Assembly (NCBI GenBank): GCA_019637805.1
Contig: JAHBVB010000001.1
Span: forward strand, 633,875-697,874
Reading direction: 5' to 3'
DNA length: 64,000 nucleotides
Source: Anaerolineales bacterium
GTDB lineage: Bacteria > Chloroflexota > Anaerolineae > Anaerolineales > UBA11579
The translations under genes and the position numbers were made by a program. Numbering within the stretch: the stretch's first letter is position 1; each line of letters opens with the position of its first letter. The notes beneath the pieces are model-generated. The model saw only the letters and a list, made by a program, of their open reading frames with translations, was not told the origin of the DNA and ran no database searches. Positions 63,071 through 64,000 of the stretch are shown one piece after another.

Positions 63071-64000
63071 ATGAACCTTCCGATCGACACCCTTGGCCGC
63101 CCACTGCACGACCTGCGCATTTCCGTTACGGACCGCTGCAATTTCCGCTGCACCTACTGCATGCCCAAAGAAGTCTTTGGGCGTGACTACCAGTTCCTGC
63201 CGCGTGAACAACTGCTCAGTTTCGAGGAGATCACGCGCCTGACAGGCATTTTCACCAGCCTGGGCGTGCGCAAGGTGCGCCTGACCGGCGGCGAACCGCT
63301 GATGCGCCGTGACCTGCCCGAACTGGTGCGCAGGCTGGGCGCCACGCCGGGGGTAGAGGACCTGGCCTTGACCACCAACGGTTCCTTCCCCCTGGGGAAT
63401 ATCGCCCGGCTCAAAGAAGCCGGGCTGAAGCGCATGACCGTCAGCCTGGACGCCCTGGACGACGCGGTCTTCAAAGCCATGAACGACGTGGACTTCCCCG
63501 TGGCTGCGGTGCTGGACTGGATCGCGGCCAGCGCCGCGGCCGGGCTGGGGCCGGTCAAGGTCAATATGGTGGTCAAGCGCGGCGTCAACGACCATCAAAT
63601 CCTGCCCATGGCGCGCTACATGCGCCAGCACGGCCACATTCTGCGCCTGATCGAATTCATGGATGTGGGCAGTACCAACGGCTGGCGCATGGATGACGTC
63701 GTCACCGCCAAGCAGATCTTCCAAACCATCCACGCCGAGCTGCCCCTGGAACCTTTGCAGCCCAACTATCGCGGCGAGGTGGCCGAGCGCTATCGCTACG
63801 CCGATGGCGCCGGCGAAGTCGGCATCATCGCCTCGGTCTCGCAGCCCTTCTGCGGCGACTGCACCCGGGCGCGTCTCTCCGCCGATGGCAAGCTGTTCAC
63901 CTGCCTGTTCGCCGTGCAGGGCGCCGACCTGCGCCAGCTGCTGCGTGAGGGGGCCAGCGATGAAGAGCTGCGCACTGCCATCGCCGGTGTGTGGAACCGC
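63071..64000 (+). CDS. moaA: GTP 3',8-cyclase MoaA (3' end beyond window)
   Basis: ATG at 63071; the gene runs off the right edge after 310 codons. The radical-SAM cluster motif [14 protein letters not shown] is near residue 20, [16 protein letters not shown] and TTNGSFPL follow, and the C-terminal Cys motif [23 protein letters not shown] near residue 265 binds the second cluster. MoaA performs the first step of molybdopterin biosynthesis (cyclising GTP). The C-terminal GG is outside. It may serve the molybdoenzyme at 51.7 kb; the other moa genes are not in this window. Confidence 0.95.
   Translation, partial: MNLPIDTLGRPLHDLRISVTDRCNFRCTYCMPKEVFGRDYQFLPREQLLSFEEITRLTGIFTSLGVRKVRLTGGEPLMRRDLPELVRRLGATPGVEDLALTTNGSFPLGNIARLKEAGLKRMTVSLDALDDAVFKAMNDVDFPVAAVLDWIAASAAAGLGPVKVNMVVKRGVNDHQILPMARYMRQHGHILRLIEFMDVGSTNGWRMDDVVTAKQIFQTIHAELPLEPLQPNYRGEVAERYRYADGAGEVGIIASVSQPFCGDCTRARLSADGKLFTCLFAVQGADLRQLLREGASDEELRTAIAGVWNR

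Overview
The window reads as an ordinary chromosomal stretch of a GC-rich bacterium, most likely a member of the Chloroflexota (Anaerolineae-like). That placement is inference from gene content and style: a T-box-controlled thrS, ClpC, an infC-rpmI-rplT operon, a tsaE-tsaB-rimI cluster, a large surface-polysaccharide locus, many small metabolic singletons, and many starts with a -10-like hexamer 5-8 nt before the start codon (probable leaderless mRNAs). No rRNA, CRISPR array, prophage or complete insertion sequence was seen. One AT-rich gene (DUF3800, 7321-8163) looks acquired.

Layout. 1-5.7 kb: 3' part of a GGDEF cyclase, thrS on the minus strand with a T-box leader, a PadR regulator with a membrane partner, and two poorly known genes. 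5.7-11.6 kb: BNR-repeat protein with a MoaD/ThiS-like partner, the DUF3800 island, and an ADP-forming acyl-CoA synthetase overlapping a P-loop/DRTGG protein. 11.7-16.5 kb (minus): CPA2 cation/proton antiporter and an overlapping pair of opine-type dehydrogenase and B12-binding protein. 16.7-19.2 kb: SDR, tsaE, tsaB, rimI. 19.3-34.2 kb: a colinear polysaccharide cluster (nucleotide-sugar dehydrogenase, epimerase, flippase, glycosyltransferases, GDP-mannose dehydratase, polytopic membrane proteins, AsnB-type amidotransferase) ending at tRNA-Val. 34.4-38.1 kb: hydrolase, a phenylalanine hydroxylase behind what looks like a tyrosine-codon attenuator, and a convergent ChlI/ChlD-type chelatase pair joined by a canonical A AAA AAC slip site. 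38.2-42.4 kb: rpsA and clpC. 42.5-48.3 kb: FAD protein, ArsR-VOC-SRPBCC operon, frameshifted DinB gene, radA, membrane protein. 48.4-49.0 kb: an unassigned strongly structured region and a 47-codon gene. 49.0-53.7 kb: GT2, fatty acid desaturase, VOC protein, sulfite-oxidase-like molybdoenzyme, receiver-only regulator. 53.8-55.1 kb: infC (AUU start), rpmI, rplT. 55.1-64 kb: dispersed inverted repeat, M29 aminopeptidase, SpoU methyltransferase, lipid kinase, PQQ-type sugar dehydrogenase lipoprotein, DUF1232, two EamA transporters, membrane protein, VOC protein and the 5' part of moaA.

The most noteworthy signals are regulatory rather than new enzyme families: (i) a 26-codon leader peptide with four clustered Tyr codons and mutually exclusive hairpins before phenylalanine hydroxylase; (ii) a -1 frameshift motif that would fuse the ChlI and ChlD chelatase subunits; (iii) widespread leaderless start architecture; (iv) an AUU-initiated infC; (v) a branched RNA-like region at 48.4-48.65 kb; and (vi) an uncharacterised B12-binding protein/opine dehydrogenase pair. 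All functions are assigned by reading translated motifs; no database search was possible.
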